Origin: Candidatus Pantoea soli
GTDB taxonomy: Bacteria > Pseudomonadota > Gammaproteobacteria > Enterobacterales > Enterobacteriaceae
Length of the DNA: 64,000 nucleotides
Assembly: GCF_007833795.1 (NCBI RefSeq)
Contig: NZ_CP032702.1
Location: 1,054,001-1,118,000, forward strand
Direction of reading: 5' to 3'
Of this stretch, positions 57,497 to 64,000 are shown in pieces. The first letter of the stretch is position 1; every line of letters begins with the position of its first letter. The notes under the pieces are model-generated. The model ran no database searches. It was not told where the DNA came from and saw only the letters and a list, made by a program, of their open reading frames with translations. Both the position numbers and the translations under genes were made by a program.

Positions 57497-57970
57497 TCAG
57501 GCGTCTTCTTTCTCGGAAATGTACGGATCGGGATAACCAAGAGCAAGCATTATCTCGGTCTCCAGCGCCTCCATCTCCTCTGCTTCGTCATCTTCAATAT
57601 GATCGTAACCCAGCAGGTGTAGCGTGCCATGTACCACCATGTGCGCCCAGTGCGCCTCCACGGTTTTACCTTGCTCTGCTGCTTCCTGCTCAACCACCTG
57701 ACGACAAATAATCAAATCGCCCAGCAGCGGCAGTTCAATGCCCGGCGGCGCTTCAAACGGAAACGACAGCACGTTAGTGGGCTTATCTTTACCGCGATAC
57801 GTCAGGTTCAGTTCATGGCTCTCTGCTTCGTCGACCAGGCGGATGGTGACTTCGCTTTCCGGCTGAAATGGCGTAACTGCCGCTTCCAGCCAGCGCTGGA
57901 ATGCGGCCTCTTCCGGCAGGCCGTGCGCATCAGCACAGGCCTGCTGCAAATCCAGAATGATGCCACTCAT
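57497..57970 (-). CDS. ybeY: Endoribonuclease YbeY
   Basis: A 157-residue single-strand RNase for rRNA 3' maturation and ribosome quality control. The zinc motif [11 protein letters not shown] and [11 protein letters not shown] are present. Coupled to ybeZ by a four-base overlap. Confidence 0.96.
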   Translation of the reverse strand: MSGIILDLQQACADAHGLPEEAAFQRWLEAAVTPFQPESEVTIRLVDEAESHELNLTYRGKDKPTNVLSFPFEAPPGIELPLLGDLIICRQVVEQEAAEQGKTVEAHWAHMVVHGTLHLLGYDHIEDDEAEEMEALETEIMLALGYPDPYISEKEDA

Positions 57971-59040
57971 GATGGCTCCTGCGCAGCCGGGGCAGCAGCC
58001 GTCTGGGCAGCCTGCGCTTCACGCTTGCGCTCTTCCGCCAGCTTATCGCGGCGTTTCTGATCGGCCTCTTCCCAGGCTTCATACGCATTAACGATGCGTG
58101 CCACAACCGGGTGACGTACAACGTCTTCGCTATGGAAGAAGTTGAAACTGATTTCATCAACCTCCGACAGCACTTCAATCGCGTGCCGCAGGCCGGATTT
58201 GGTGCTGCGCGGCAGGTCAATCTGCGTCACGTCACCGGTAATGACCGCTTTGGAGTTAAAGCCGATACGCGTCAGAAACATTTTCATCTGCTCGATGGTG
58301 GTGTTCTGGCTCTCATCCAGAATCACAAAAGCATCGTTCAGCGTACGGCCGCGCATATATGCCAGCGGTGCCACCTCAATGACGTTGCGCTCCATCAGCT
58401 TCTCAACGCGCTCAAAGCCCAGCATCTCAAACAGCGCGTCGTACAGCGGGCGCAGGTAAGGATCCACTTTCTGGCTGAGATCGCCGGGCAGGAAGCCCAG
58501 TTTCTCACCGGCTTCTACTGCCGGGCGCGTCAGCAGGATACGTCGGATCTCCTGGCGCTCCAGCGCATCAACCGCTGCGGCCACCGCCAGATAAGTTTTA
58601 CCGGTACCGGCCGGGCCGATGCCAAAGGTAATGTCATGATCGAGAATATTGGCGATGTACTGTGCCTGGTTCGGCGTACGTGGTTTGATCACGCCACGTT
58701 TGGTCTTGATGTTTACCGCTTTGCCGTATTCCGGCACGCTGTCGGCTGTCTGCTCCAGCACGCGGCTCTCTTTGATGGCCAGATGAATCTGATCCGGCTC
58801 AATATCCGGAATATTTCCGCGCACAGGCGCGGTGTCGACATAGAGATCGCGCAGAATGCTGGCCGCAGCCTCTACGCTCTGCACACGACCTACCAGCTTA
58901 AACAGGTTGTCACGGCGATTAATTTCAATGCCCAGGCGGCGTTCCAGCTGCTTCACATTGTCATCAAACGGACCGCACAGGCTCATCAGGCGGCGGTTGT
59001 CCGCCGGTTCAAGGGCGATTTCACGAGTTTCGATATTCAA
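57967..59040 (-). CDS. ybeZ: PhoH-like ATPase YbeZ
   Basis: A 357-residue PhoH-family P-loop protein: N-terminal KH-like part, Walker [10 protein letters not shown], Walker B FVILDESQ and the [10 protein letters not shown] segment. It interacts with YbeY in E. coli. I take the TTG ([11 protein letters not shown]) at 59040, five bases after AAAGGA, instead of the GTG at 59058, which has no ribosome site. Confidence 0.93.
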   Translation of the reverse strand: MNIETREIALEPADNRRLMSLCGPFDDNVKQLERRLGIEINRRDNLFKLVGRVQSVEAAASILRDLYVDTAPVRGNIPDIEPDQIHLAIKESRVLEQTADSVPEYGKAVNIKTKRGVIKPRTPNQAQYIANILDHDITFGIGPAGTGKTYLAVAAAVDALERQEIRRILLTRPAVEAGEKLGFLPGDLSQKVDPYLRPLYDALFEMLGFERVEKLMERNVIEVAPLAYMRGRTLNDAFVILDESQNTTIEQMKMFLTRIGFNSKAVITGDVTQIDLPRSTKSGLRHAIEVLSEVDEISFNFFHSEDVVRHPVVARIVNAYEAWEEADQKRRDKLAEERKREAQAAQTAAAPAAQEPS

Positions 59041-59121
59041 ATGAATCCTTTGGGTCACACAGGGCCAGTTGAAAAATATGTCAGATGCAGCATGAACGCG
59101 TGCATCATTACGGAATTATTT

Positions 59122-59144
59122 ATGGGGCAACGCCCGGGCGCAAG
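59122..59144 (-). promoter_or_regulatory. Sigma-32-like promoter for ybeZYX-lnt
   Basis: On the reverse strand CTTGCGC (59138-59144) and CCCCATAAAT (CCCCAT at 59122-59127) are 13 bases apart measured from CTTG, close to the heat-shock consensus CTTGAAA/CCCCATNTA. The E. coli operon belongs to the heat-shock regulon. Confidence 0.7.
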
Positions 59145-59242
59145 CTTATGAAGTGATATTTGGGCGGCAGTTGCAGAAAGCAAGCGCTGCGGGGTGAAAC
59201 AGGCGACAGCGCATTGTGCGCTGTCGCTCAGCAATCGGGGCA

Positions 59243-60667
59243 TCAAGGCTGGTACATACCAACGCCGATTTCATCCTCTTTGCGCGTCCGCGCAATCACA
59301 GAGGCCGGACTTTGCGCCACGCGCAGGCCCATTTCCGCTTCGGTACGCACTACAACACCGCGCAGCGAATTGGTATAAACATCCACGATTTCCACATCGA
59401 CGAATTTACCGATCATGTCCGCCGTGCCTTCGAAGTTAACCACGCGGTTATTTTCAGTACGCCCGGTCAGTTCCATGATGTTCTTACGCGAAGTGCCCTC
59501 GACCAGAATGCGCTGCACTGTACCCAGCATACGGCGGCTCCACGCCATCGCCTGCTGGTTGATGCGATCCTGCAGGATATACAGGCGCTGCTTTTTCTCC
59601 TCTTCCGGTACGTCATCCGGCAGATCGGCCGCCGGCGTGCCCGGACGGGCAGAGTAGATAAAGCTGAAGCTGGTATCGAAGTTAACTTCACCAATCAGCT
59701 TCATGGTCTGCTCGAAATCCTGCTGGGTTTCGCCCGGGAAGCCAATGATGAAGTCCGAGCTGATCTGAATATTCGGACGTGCGGCCAGCAGCTTACGGAT
59801 AATCGCTTTGTATTCCAGCGCGGTATGCGCGCGCTTCATCAGTGTCAGGATACGATCGGCGCCGCTCTGCACCGGCAGATGCAGGAAGCTCACCAGCTCC
59901 GGCGTATCGCGATACACATCAATGATGTCATCCGTGAACTCAATCGGGTGGCTGGTGGTAAAGCGAATGCGGTCAATGCCGTCAATGGCCGCGACCAGGC
60001 GCAGCAGCTCAGCAAAGGTGCAAATCTGATCGTCAAAGGTCGCACCGCGATAGGCGTTCACGTTCTGGCCAAGCAGGTTGACCTCGCGTACGCCCTGCGC
60101 GGCGAGCTGGGCAATTTCCAGCAGAATATCATCGCACGGGCGGCTCACTTCCTCACCGCGGGTGTAAGGCACCACGCAGAAGGTGCAGTATTTGTTGCAG
60201 CCTTCCATGATGGAGACGAACGCCGTCGGGCCTTCCGCGCGTGGTTCAGGCAGGCGATCAAACTTCTCAATCTCCGGGAAGCTGACATCCACCACCGGGC
60301 TTTTACTGCCGCGTACAGTGTTGATCATCTCCGGCAGGCGATGCAGGGTTTGCGGGCCAAACACGATGTCGACACACTGCGCGCGCTGACGGATTTTGTC
60401 GCCTTCCTGCGAGGCCACACAACCGCCAACACCAATAATCAGATCCGGGTTTTTTGCCTTCAGCTTTTTCCAGCGACCCAGCAAATGGAACACCTTCTCC
60501 TGCGCTTTTTCACGAATAGAGCAGGTATTCAGCAGCAGAACGTCTGCCTCTTCGGCTTCCTCCGTCAGGGTATAGCCGTGCGTGCTGTTCAGGAGGTCAG
60601 CCATCTTTGATGAATCATATTCATTCATCTGACAGCCCCAGGTTTTAATATGCAGTTTTTTGGTCAT
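59243..60667 (-). CDS. miaB: tRNA-2-methylthio-N6-dimethylallyladenosine synthase MiaB
   Basis: A 474-residue methylthiotransferase acting on A37 of tRNAs reading UNN codons. Auxiliary cluster cysteines are in [19 protein letters not shown] and GVGGCVAS; radical-SAM cysteines in CNKYCTFC; the C-terminal TRAM domain begins near [13 protein letters not shown]. The ATG at MTKKLHIK gives the E. coli length; no strong ribosome site is seen before it. Confidence 0.96.
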   Translation of the reverse strand: MTKKLHIKTWGCQMNEYDSSKMADLLNSTHGYTLTEEAEEADVLLLNTCSIREKAQEKVFHLLGRWKKLKAKNPDLIIGVGGCVASQEGDKIRQRAQCVDIVFGPQTLHRLPEMINTVRGSKSPVVDVSFPEIEKFDRLPEPRAEGPTAFVSIMEGCNKYCTFCVVPYTRGEEVSRPCDDILLEIAQLAAQGVREVNLLGQNVNAYRGATFDDQICTFAELLRLVAAIDGIDRIRFTTSHPIEFTDDIIDVYRDTPELVSFLHLPVQSGADRILTLMKRAHTALEYKAIIRKLLAARPNIQISSDFIIGFPGETQQDFEQTMKLIGEVNFDTSFSFIYSARPGTPAADLPDDVPEEEKKQRLYILQDRINQQAMAWSRRMLGTVQRILVEGTSRKNIMELTGRTENNRVVNFEGTADMIGKFVDVEIVDVYTNSLRGVVVRTEAEMGLRVAQSPASVIARTRKEDEIGVGMYQP

Positions 60668-60931
60668 TGAACTAGCCATTGATTCTGAGCAGAGAAGTGC
60701 AGGGCGCGTATTGTAATGCTTTGACGCGGATGTGACCAGCGTACCCGTCATACTTCGCACATCCCGGATGCTGACTGCCGGGTGCAGGCGCCTCATCCTG
60801 CAGCGGCCGCTCTGTTCGGCAGTGGCAGTCTGAATAGCCGGGCTTTTCTGTCTGCTGGCGGAATTTCCGGTACACTTTGCGGATAAGCGTGAAGCCCGCC
60901 GGTGAGGTGGCAAACAGAAGGATAAGAGTCG

Positions 60932-62104
60932 ATGCAGGATACCGATTTTGATGTGGTGATTTCAGGCGGTGGCATGGTAGGTGCAGCGCTGGCCTGTGGA
61001 CTGGCGCAGCAGCAGTTTCGCGTGGCGGTCATTGAGCGGGCGGAACCGGCAGCATTTGATGCCAGTCAGTCTCCCGATATACGTATCTCTGCGATCGGGG
61101 CATCTTCGGTCGCGCTGCTGAAGCAGCTTGAGGTCTGGCCGCGTGTGATGGCGATGCGCTGTGCACCGTACCGCAAGCTGGAAACCTGGGAGTGGGAGAG
61201 CGCACACGTCAGCTTTGATGCGGCATCGCTTGGCTTACCGGAACTGGGGTATATGGTAGAGAACAGCGTGCTGCAACGCGCGCTGTGGGAGAAGATGCAG
61301 GCGGATGGCGTTACGCTGCTGTGCCCGGCCAGCCTGCAGGCGCTGCAATCACAGCAGGACGGCTGGCGTATCACACTGGACACCGGCACTACGCTTACTG
61401 CCCGCTTAGTGGTCGGCGCGGATGGCGCCAGCTCACGCGTGCGCCAGCTGGCAGGCATCGGCGTACGCGGCTGGCACTATGCGCAGTCCTGTATGCTTAT
61501 CAGCGTGGAGCGGGAGCAGGACGCAGGCGATACCACCTGGCAACAGTTTACTCCGGCCGGCCCGCGCGCCTTTCTGCCGCTGTTTGACCGCCACGCTTCG
61601 CTGGTGTGGTACGACGCACCCGCGCGGATTCGCCAACTGCAAAATCTGCCGCACAGCCAACTGGAAAAAGCGATTCAGGAGACGTTTCCGGCGCGCGTCG
61701 GGCACGTTCAGGTGAAGGCCGCTGCCTCGTTTCCGCTGGTACGGCGTCATGCGACCCGCTACGTACTGCCTGGACTGGCGCTGGTGGGCGATGCCGCACA
61801 TACCATCAATCCGCTGGCCGGGCAGGGCGTAAATCTGGGCTATCGTGACGTGGATGCGCTCATTGATACGCTGGTGGAAGCCCGTAGCCAGGCCAGTCTG
61901 TGGTCATCCCTGCCGGTGCTGCAGCGCTATCATCGTCAGCGTTACAAAGATAACCTGCTGATGCAGGGCGGTATGGATCTGTTCTACTTTGCCTTCAGCA
62001 ATACGCTGCCACCGCTGCGTATTGCCCGCAACCTGGGGCTGATGGCGGCGGAAAATGCCGGTGTACTGAAGCGTAAAGCGCTGCGTTACGCGCTCGGCCT
62101 GTAA
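60932..62104 (+). CDS. ubiF: Ubiquinone-biosynthesis FAD hydroxylase UbiF
   Basis: A 390-residue flavin monooxygenase for the C6 (formerly C5) hydroxylation step of coenzyme Q: FAD motif [16 protein letters not shown] motif [10 protein letters not shown] and the [21 protein letters not shown] motif. Divergent from miaB, upstream of the tRNA operon in opposite orientation. AGAAGGA precedes the ATG. Confidence 0.95.
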   Translation: MQDTDFDVVISGGGMVGAALACGLAQQQFRVAVIERAEPAAFDASQSPDIRISAIGASSVALLKQLEVWPRVMAMRCAPYRKLETWEWESAHVSFDAASLGLPELGYMVENSVLQRALWEKMQADGVTLLCPASLQALQSQQDGWRITLDTGTTLTARLVVGADGASSRVRQLAGIGVRGWHYAQSCMLISVEREQDAGDTTWQQFTPAGPRAFLPLFDRHASLVWYDAPARIRQLQNLPHSQLEKAIQETFPARVGHVQVKAAASFPLVRRHATRYVLPGLALVGDAAHTINPLAGQGVNLGYRDVDALIDTLVEARSQASLWSSLPVLQRYHRQRYKDNLLMQGGMDLFYFAFSNTLPPLRIARNLGLMAAENAGVLKRKALRYALGL

Positions 62105-62124
62105 GCCTGATCGGCCCCGGCAAA

Positions 62125-62172
62125 CCCCTTCGCGACCGTTCCACGTTGCGGCCGCGAAGGGGGGCCGGATTT
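62125..62172 (+). terminator. Hairpin terminator of ubiF
   Basis: CCCCTTCGCG (62125-62134) pairs perfectly with CGCGAAGGGG (62153-62162) and is followed by GGCCGGATTTT. The loop is 18 bases. Confidence 0.6.
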
Positions 62173-62180
62173 TCCAGACG

Positions 62181-62210
62181 ACAAAAACAACAAAGCCCGC
62201 AAAAGCGGGC
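62181..62210 (-). terminator. Terminator of the tRNA operon
   Basis: On the reverse strand GCCCGC-TTTT-GCGGGC (62195-62210) is followed by a T-rich run (complement of 62181-62194), 14 bases after the last tRNA. Confidence 0.92.
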
Positions 62211-62223
62211 CTGTTGTGCAATT

Positions 62224-62298
62224 TGGCTGGGGTGCAGGGATTCGAACCCCGGAATGCCGGAATCAGAATCCGGTGCCTTACCGCTTGGCGACACCCCA
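62224..62298 (-). tRNA. glnX: tRNA-Gln(CUG)
   Basis: 75 bases with CCA; anticodon CTG in loop TTCTGAT. Last gene of the operon; matches E. coli glnX by order. Its anticodon stem differs from the neighbouring copy. Confidence 0.96.
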
Positions 62299-62326
62299 AT
62301 AGGTGTTTGGTCAAATTGTCTTTGTA

Positions 62327-62401
62327 TGGCTGGGGTGCAGGGATTCGAACCCCGGAATGGTGGAATCAGAATCCACTGCCTTACCGCTTGGCGACACCCC
62401 A
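62327..62401 (-). tRNA. glnV: tRNA-Gln(CUG)
   Basis: 75 bases with CCA; anticodon CTG. Differs from the 62224 copy only in the anticodon stem pairs (GTGGA/TCCAC against CCGGA/TCCGG). Corresponds to glnV. Confidence 0.96.
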
Positions 62402-62407
62402 ATTGTT

Positions 62408-62484
62408 TGGTGGCTACGACGGGAATCGAACCTGTGACCCCATCATTATGAGTGATGTGCTCTAACCGACTGAGCTACGTAGCC
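62408..62484 (-). tRNA. metU: tRNA-Met(CAU), elongator
   Basis: 77 bases with CCA; anticodon CAT in loop CTCATAA. The 5' end GGCTACG pairs fully with CGTAGCC, so this is elongator, not initiator. Nearly identical to the copy at 62815. Confidence 0.96.
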
Positions 62485-62516
62485 AGATTGTACTGCTTTA
62501 CTGCTGCGCCCGATGA

Positions 62517-62591
62517 TGGCTGGGATACCTGGATTCGAACCAGGGAATGCCGGTATCAAAAACCGGTGCCTTACCGCTTGGCGATATCCCA
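62517..62591 (-). tRNA. glnW: tRNA-Gln(UUG)
   Basis: 75 bases with CCA; anticodon TTG in loop TTTTGAT. Acceptor TGGGATA pairs with TATCCCA. Confidence 0.96.
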
Positions 62592-62625
62592 TCTGTCGAC
62601 TCGTATCCACGAGAGTTCATCGGAT

Positions 62626-62700
62626 TGGCTGGGGTACCTGGATTCGAACCAGGGAATGCCGGTATCAAAAACCGGTGCCTTACCGCTTGGCGATACCCCA
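62626..62700 (-). tRNA. glnU: tRNA-Gln(UUG)
   Basis: 75 bases with CCA; anticodon TTG. Differs from the glnW copy by a compensated pair in the acceptor stem (TGGGGTA/TACCCCA). Confidence 0.96.
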
Positions 62701-62721
62701 TCCGGCTGCCGAAGACTGAAA

Positions 62722-62806
62722 TGGTGCGGGAGGCGAGACTTGAACTCGCACACCTTGCGGCGCCAGAACCTAAATCTGGTGCGTCTACCAATTTCGCCAC
62801 TCCCGC
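62722..62806 (-). tRNA. leuW: tRNA-Leu(UAG)
   Basis: 85 bases with CCA and a long variable arm; anticodon TAG in loop TTTAGGT. Corresponds to leuW of E. coli. Confidence 0.96.
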
Positions 62807-62814
62807 AAAAAAGA

Positions 62815-62891
62815 TGGTGGCTACGACGGGAATCGAACCTGTGACCCCATCATTATGAGTGATGTGCTCTAACCAACTGAGCTACGTAGCC
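62815..62891 (-). tRNA. metT: tRNA-Met(CAU), elongator
   Basis: 77 bases with CCA, first gene of the operon. It differs from metU by one D-loop base (T in place of C). Confidence 0.96.
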
Positions 62892-62930
62892 ATCTTTTTT
62901 CGCGTTACCTTCATCGGCGTTGCGGGGCGC

Positions 62931-62959
62931 ATTATGCGTATTGAGCTTAAGAGCGTCAA
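62931..62959 (-). promoter_or_regulatory. tRNA operon promoter
   Basis: On the reverse strand TTGACG (62954-62959), exactly 17 bp, CATAAT (62931-62936), followed by the GC-rich discriminator GCGCCCCGC, the mark of a stringently controlled stable-RNA promoter. Confidence 0.92.
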
Positions 62960-63107
62960 CACATTTTTTGCCGTTTTTTGCCTTCGCGCGCCTGTTTGTC
63001 TGGCTTATAACCAGGCTGATGATTTATTCGGCAATTTCCGCCGCTATCTGCGACGTTAGCCTGAGATCGGGGCCGGTTCTGGCCCCTTATTACCTGAAAG
63101 AAAATGC

Positions 63108-64000
63108 TTATTTGTACGCGGACTGATGCACGCCCACAGCACGGCCGGAAGGATCGTCCATGGATTTGAACGCCTCATCCCATTCGATCGCTTTTGCCGA
63201 AGAGCAGGCAACAGACGGACCGCCTGGCACGCATTCGGCTGCGCTTGGCAGCGGGAACAGCTCTTCAAAGATCTCGCGGTACAGGTACGCCTCTTTTGAT
63301 GTCGGTGTATTGTGCGGGAAGCGGAAATGTGCGGTTGCCAGCTGCTGATCGCTAATTTGTTTTGCCGCGACCTCTTTCAGCGTGTCGATCCAGCTATAGC
63401 CTACTCCATCAGAGAACTGCTCTTTCTGACGCCATGCCACGCTCTCCGGCAGGTAAGAGGAGAAGCATTCACGCAGAATGTGTTTCTCCATTTTGCCGTT
63501 GCTGCCACACATTTTATCTGCCGGGTTGAGGCGCATAGCCACATCAAGGAACTTTTTGTCCAGGAACGGCACGCGTGCTTCCACGCCCCAGGCCGACATC
63601 GCTTTGTTGGCGCGTGCGCAGTCGAACATATGCAGCGCCAGCAGCTTACGCACGTTTTCTTCGTGGAACTCCTGCGCGTTCGGCGCTTTATGGAAGTAGA
63701 GATAGCCGCCGAACACTTCATCTGCGCCTTCACCCGACAGCACCATTTTGATGCCCATTGCTTTGATCTTGCGCGACATCAGGTACATCGGCGTGGAGGC
63801 GCGAATCGTCGTCACGTCATAGGTTTCGATGTGGTAAATCACATCGCGAATCGCATCCAGCCCTTCCTGTACGGTGAAGTGGATTTCGTGATGCACGGTG
63901 CCGAGGTGATCGGCCACCGCTTTCGCCGCTTTCAGATCCGGCGAGCCTTCAAGGCCCACGGCAAAGGAGTGCAGTTGCGGCCACCAGGCATCGCTCTGAT
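63108..64000 (-). CDS. asnB: Asparagine synthetase B (glutamine-hydrolysing), C-terminal part
   Basis: About 297 residues of the synthetase domain, running off the right edge. Visible are the tail of the ATP pyrophosphatase fold (FAVGLEGSPDLKAAKAVA), the LSGEGADEVFGGYLYFHKAP signature, ARANKAMSAWGVEARVPFLDKKFLDVA and RQKEQFSDGVGYSWID. It makes Asn from Asp, Gln and ATP. Its place upstream of the metT tRNA operon is as in E. coli; the glutaminase domain is outside the window. Confidence 0.97.
   Translation of the reverse strand, partial: QSDAWWPQLHSFAVGLEGSPDLKAAKAVADHLGTVHHEIHFTVQEGLDAIRDVIYHIETYDVTTIRASTPMYLMSRKIKAMGIKMVLSGEGADEVFGGYLYFHKAPNAQEFHEENVRKLLALHMFDCARANKAMSAWGVEARVPFLDKKFLDVAMRLNPADKMCGSNGKMEKHILRECFSSYLPESVAWRQKEQFSDGVGYSWIDTLKEVAAKQISDQQLATAHFRFPHNTPTSKEAYLYREIFEELFPLPSAAECVPGGPSVACSSAKAIEWDEAFKSMDDPSGRAVGVHQSAYK

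Noticed and set aside
59216..60610. 464-codon open frame on the plus strand
   Set aside because: Antisense of miaB, whose catalytic motifs are all in the reverse-strand frame.
1..64000. CRISPR arrays, insertion sequences, rRNA genes, replication origin
   Set aside because: No regular short repeats with spacers, no transposase gene or paired terminal repeats, and no rRNA or DnaA-box cluster were seen on reading through the window.

Overview
The window is about 64 kb of chromosome from a gamma-proteobacterium of the order Enterobacterales. Most genes and their order match the Escherichia coli backbone (ybaK-chiX-ybaP-copA, cueR-ybbJ-qmcA-cnoX-ybbO-tesA-ybbA-ybbP, purK-purE-lpxH-ppiB-cysS-ybcJ-folD-argU, pagP-cspE, ybeM-tatE-lipA-lipB-ybeD-dacA-rlpA-mrdB-mrdA-rlmH-rsfS-nadD-holA-lptE-leuS-ybeL-gltLKJI-lnt-corC-ybeY-ybeZ-miaB-ubiF-tRNA cluster-asnB). 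Base composition is GC-rich for an enteric, and several E. coli genes are absent (ybaS/ybaT, the rhsD/all region, crcB). I infer an Erwinia/Pantoea-like (Erwiniaceae) genome; that is a judgement from layout, not a database result.

Region 1 (1-18335) is conserved housekeeping: the ChiX small RNA, copper export (copA with a textbook CueR promoter), membrane quality control (qmcA/ybbJ, cnoX), lysophospholipase TesA with the YbbA/YbbP ABC complex, purine synthesis (purEK with a PurR box), lipid A (lpxH), cysS, folD, and tRNA-Arg(UCU) argU.

Region 2 (18336-23583), directly downstream of argU, is accessory. A decayed stretch is followed by a LacI-family regulator, an inositol-monophosphatase-like enzyme, an organophosphate:phosphate-antiporter-family transporter and a secreted PhyK-type phytase. 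A perfect 22-bp palindrome with a central CG step sits just before the phosphatase gene. Together these suggest a self-regulated locus for stripping phytate outside the inner membrane, importing an inositol phosphate and dephosphorylating it in the cytoplasm. This is the most interesting system in the window.

Region 3 (23584-36887) mixes small membrane proteins, a lipoprotein, a cupin, an AI-2E-family permease, an RcnB-like protein, a HAD sugar phosphatase, gntT facing an iron alcohol dehydrogenase across two overlapping GntR boxes, yohP, zinc ribbons, pagP, cspE, a GNAT, ybeM and tatE, with several unexplained inverted repeats and a possible sRNA near 26.9 kb.

Region 4 (36888-64000) is again conserved: lipoate synthesis, the cell elongation genes, ribosome/NAD/DNA polymerase/LPS genes, the glutamate/aspartate ABC transporter with an SroC-type RNA in the gltI-gltJ gap, the ybeZ-ybeY-corC-lnt operon behind a sigma-32-like promoter, miaB, ubiF, a seven-tRNA operon (Met, Leu, Gln, Gln, Met, Gln, Gln) with its own promoter and terminator, and the 3' part of asnB. 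No insertion sequence, CRISPR array, rRNA or replication origin was seen.
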